Assembly: GCA_030040265.1 (NCBI GenBank)
Contig: JASHUB010000065.1
Coordinates: 1 to 6,421, forward strand
Direction of reading: 5' to 3'
Length of the DNA stretch: 6,421 bases
Origin: Microcaldota archaeon
GTDB lineage: Archaea; Micrarchaeota; Micrarchaeia; Micrarchaeales; CABMGC01
A program made the position numbers and the translations under genes. The notes under the pieces were generated by a model, which saw nothing but the letters and a program-made list of their open reading frames with translations, was not told the origin of the DNA and searched no databases. Within the stretch, counting starts at the first letter, position 1; each line of letters starts with the position of its first letter. This document shows, in pieces, positions 4,926 to 6,421 of the stretch.

Positions 4926-5942
4926 ATGAACCCAAAGGCAGGGTGGCTTGTCGCTGTCATCGTCATAATTGTGGTAGCGGCGGCGTTCTATTTCAAAAGC
5001 AACGCCCCGGTTATCGGGCCCGCGACCATCCTCACAGTGACGAGCAGCACGACCATAGGCCAGCCGGCGCTCGCGGCAGTAAGCAACATAACGGTAGGCA
5101 CGCAGCCGGATGGGGTCGCGTTCGCGCCTGACGGCGCATACGCATACGTTGCGAACTACGGAAGCGACACTGTCAGCGTGGTCAACTCCTCCACAGGCAC
5201 GGCCACTGGGAGCATAGGGGTTGGCGCAGGGCCGGAAGACGTCGCATTCAGCAGGAACGGCAGGCTTGCTTACGTGACGGATATAGACGACGGGCAGCTT
5301 TCCGTCATCAATACCAGCAGCGGCAAAGTCGTGGAAAACATCGTGGTCGGCAAGAATCCTGCAGACGTCGCAGTCTCGGCATCGGGAGTGATATTCGTGA
5401 GCAGCCTCGCCAATGACAGCGTCTCCGTCCTGAACGGCTCCTCTTACAAGGTCGTCAGGGTGATAAAGGTAGGGAGCCAGCCTGATGACGTGGCGCTCAA
5501 CCCGTCTGGCACGATGCTCTACGTGACAAACAGCGGCAGCGATACTGTCAGCGTCATAGACGCGTCCGATTACGCCATCATGAAGACCATAACCGTTGGC
5601 CATTACCCGACACACATCGCCTTCTCGGGGGGCAGCGCTTACGTTACAAACTTCGATGGAGACAGCGTCAGCGTCATAGACCTATCGCTCGGTGGCGTCA
5701 TCGGGAGCATCACCGTGGGGAGCGCGCCGGAGAGCATCGCGTTCGCGCCTGACGGCGCATACGCATACGTGTCGAACTTCGAGAGCAACACCGTGAGCGT
5801 CCTGAACGCGTCGAGCGGCACCGTACTCGGCACGCTGACCGTGGGCCAGGGCCCAGAGACCGTAGCCTTCGCCCCTTCCGGAGCTTACGCTTACGTTGTT
5901 GACAGGACAGGAGGGACTCTGAGCAAGATCACGCGCACGTAG
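4926..5942 (+). CDS. Membrane-anchored YVTN-family seven-bladed beta-propeller protein
   Basis: A 338-residue protein. Residues 7-23 form a single hydrophobic segment after a short N-terminus with K4, a signal anchor or uncleaved signal, so the rest is probably extracellular. After a Ser/Thr-containing spacer come seven repeats. Their VGxxP corners have the glycine at residues 58, 100, 142, 183, 225, 265 and 307 (periods 40-42), each continuing as a DVAF-type strand, an AYVTN-type strand and a DTVSVID-type strand. This is the YVTN/NHL-like propeller pattern. The last repeat is short (307-338), and the strand at about 51-57 (AVSNITV) would complete it, the usual ring closure. There are six N-x-S/T sequons and no enzyme motif; the role is probably binding or adhesion at the surface. 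The start at 4926 is set by the aggtgct site. It lies 8 nt after the pilin-like gene, so they are probably co-transcribed. Blades 1 and 6 share a 34-nt identical DNA segment. Confidence 0.9.
   Translation: MNPKAGWLVAVIVIIVVAAAFYFKSNAPVIGPATILTVTSSTTIGQPALAAVSNITVGTQPDGVAFAPDGAYAYVANYGSDTVSVVNSSTGTATGSIGVGAGPEDVAFSRNGRLAYVTDIDDGQLSVINTSSGKVVENIVVGKNPADVAVSASGVIFVSSLANDSVSVLNGSSYKVVRVIKVGSQPDDVALNPSGTMLYVTNSGSDTVSVIDASDYAIMKTITVGHYPTHIAFSGGSAYVTNFDGDSVSVIDLSLGGVIGSITVGSAPESIAFAPDGAYAYVSNFESNTVSVLNASSGTVLGTLTVGQGPETVAFAPSGAYAYVVDRTGGTLSKITRT
5116..5149 (+). repeat. 34-nt exact repeat, copy 1 (blade 1)
   Basis: Identical base for base to 5737-5770, including every synonymous position. It encodes the VAFAPDGAYAYV-like strand of the first propeller blade. 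The copies are 621 nt (207 codons) apart in the same orientation. Confidence 0.95.
5737..5770 (+). repeat. 34-nt exact repeat, copy 2 (blade 6)
   Basis: Second copy of the repeat at 5116-5149, encoding the matching strand in blade 6. The flanking bases on both sides differ, so the identity is exactly 34 nt. The other blades are more diverged, pointing to a recent copy or gene conversion between blades 1 and 6. Confidence 0.95.
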
Positions 5943-5960
5943 CCTCGCGCTACCGCGTGA
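5929..5960. terminator. Inverted repeat spanning both convergent stop codons
   Basis: Arms tcacgcg (5929-5935) and cgcgtga (5954-5960) are perfect complements. An inner stem gtag/ctac (5939-5942 with 5950-5953) follows after a 3-nt bulge, with a 7-nt loop. Both TAG stop codons sit in the inner stem. On the plus strand it is followed by a modestly T-rich cttcgttattata. It could act as a two-way transcription end point, but archaeal terminators usually depend on oligo-T more than hairpins, so this is tentative. Confidence 0.35.
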
Positions 5961-6421
5961 CCTTCGTTATTATAGTCCCGTAGACGGTGTGCGGGAAGCC
6001 CGTGAGGACGTCGGTGTAGTTTATCACCAGGTTGCCCTTGTACAGCGACCCTATGCTCCCGTTGAACGGGACTCCGAAGTTGTAGCATTGCACCGTGAAT
6101 GTCGCGTTGGAGCCTATGGGCATGTACACCTGGTTCGTTGGCGGGTTGTACGGCTGCTGCATGTACAGCGTCGTTACGTTGGTGTTGCAGCCTATAGCTG
6201 TGACGTTGAGCGGCGTCTCCGTCGCCTGCTCGACGTTCACGAACAGCGTGCCGTTGCTCTGGAGGACGTAGTTCAGGCAGCTGAAGCCCGCCTGAAGTAT
6301 GCACTCAGAGCCGAATATGAGGCCCGGATTGAAGACGCCCAGGGCGAACAGCGCGGCGAGCGCTATGGCGATGACCACTATCGCCCATCCGTAGGTGAGC
6401 ATGTACTCCATGGCCGCCTGC
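5950..6421 (-). CDS. Pilin-like protein with class III signal (5' end off window)
   Basis: Read on the minus strand, the frame stays open through the right edge: the codons before the ATG at 6411 give Q-A-A. The visible start of the protein is therefore QAAMEYMLTYGW, a class III signal with Q at +1 and E at +5. The true start and basic leader lie outside. A hydrophobic helix follows, then a short head domain with four cysteines. Counting M of MEYM as 1, they are at 37, 45, 75 and 109. The first three match the 3682-4917 protein exactly in an ungapped 75-residue alignment with about half the residues identical; the fourth is shifted by a 4-residue insertion. About 157 residues are visible, with six N-x-S/T sequons. 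It ends after the pilin head, without linker or ectodomain, so it resembles an ordinary structural pilin subunit. It converges on the propeller gene with 7 nt between stops. Confidence 0.87.
   Translation of the reverse strand, partial: QAAMEYMLTYGWAIVVIAIALAALFALGVFNPGLIFGSECILQAGFSCLNYVLQSNGTLFVNVEQATETPLNVTAIGCNTNVTTLYMQQPYNPPTNQVYMPIGSNATFTVQCYNFGVPFNGSIGSLYKGNLVINYTDVLTGFPHTVYGTIITKVTR

Noticed and set aside
1..6421. CRISPR array, insertion sequence or integrase
   Set aside because: No regularly spaced repeats, terminal inverted repeats with a transposase, or recombinase motifs are visible; the only regular repeats are the propeller blades.

Overview
The window looks archaeal, most likely from a DPANN-type lineage such as Micrarchaeota; the lineage is inferred from style, not from a marker. 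The evidence is: archaeal-type RNase HII; TATA-box promoter signals; two proteins with the class III (prepilin-type) signal QxAMEYxxTYGW common in DPANN archaea; heavy use of AGG and ATA codons; and short intergenic gaps.

Left part (1-3644): the 3' end of rnhB (RNase HII), a 198-bp regulatory gap, then an apparent two-gene operon. Its genes are nrdJ (class II, adenosylcobalamin-dependent ribonucleotide reductase) and nrdR (zinc-ribbon/ATP-cone repressor of ribonucleotide reductase genes). The gap holds a TATA box at 610-617 and, just after it, two 20-bp inverted repeats centred 32 bp apart. Both match the outer arms of the bacterial NrdR-box consensus and have its tandem spacing. The likely logic is autoregulation: NrdR senses adenine nucleotides through its ATP-cone, binds the two boxes over the transcription start, and shuts off nrdJ-nrdR. 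The reductase itself has no visible ATP-cone, so the only visible nucleotide-sensing ATP-cone of the pair is in the repressor.

Right part (3645-6421): a cell-surface cluster. A 411-residue protein has an N-terminal pilin-like module, a Gly/Ser linker and an unassigned cysteine-containing extracellular domain. It is followed 8 nt later by a membrane-anchored seven-bladed YVTN-type beta-propeller. A second pilin-like gene, running off the right edge on the minus strand, converges on the propeller gene with 7 nt between the stop codons. The two pilin modules align without gaps over 75 residues with the same cysteine spacing, so they are paralogues. The three surface proteins are much richer in N-glycosylation sequons than NrdJ and NrdR.

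The features most worth a second look are the bacterial-style NrdR operator pair in an archaeal TATA promoter and a shared GTGCT-NNN-ATG translation start context in three genes. Also notable are the pilin-linker-ectodomain architecture and a 34-nt exact repeat inside the propeller gene.
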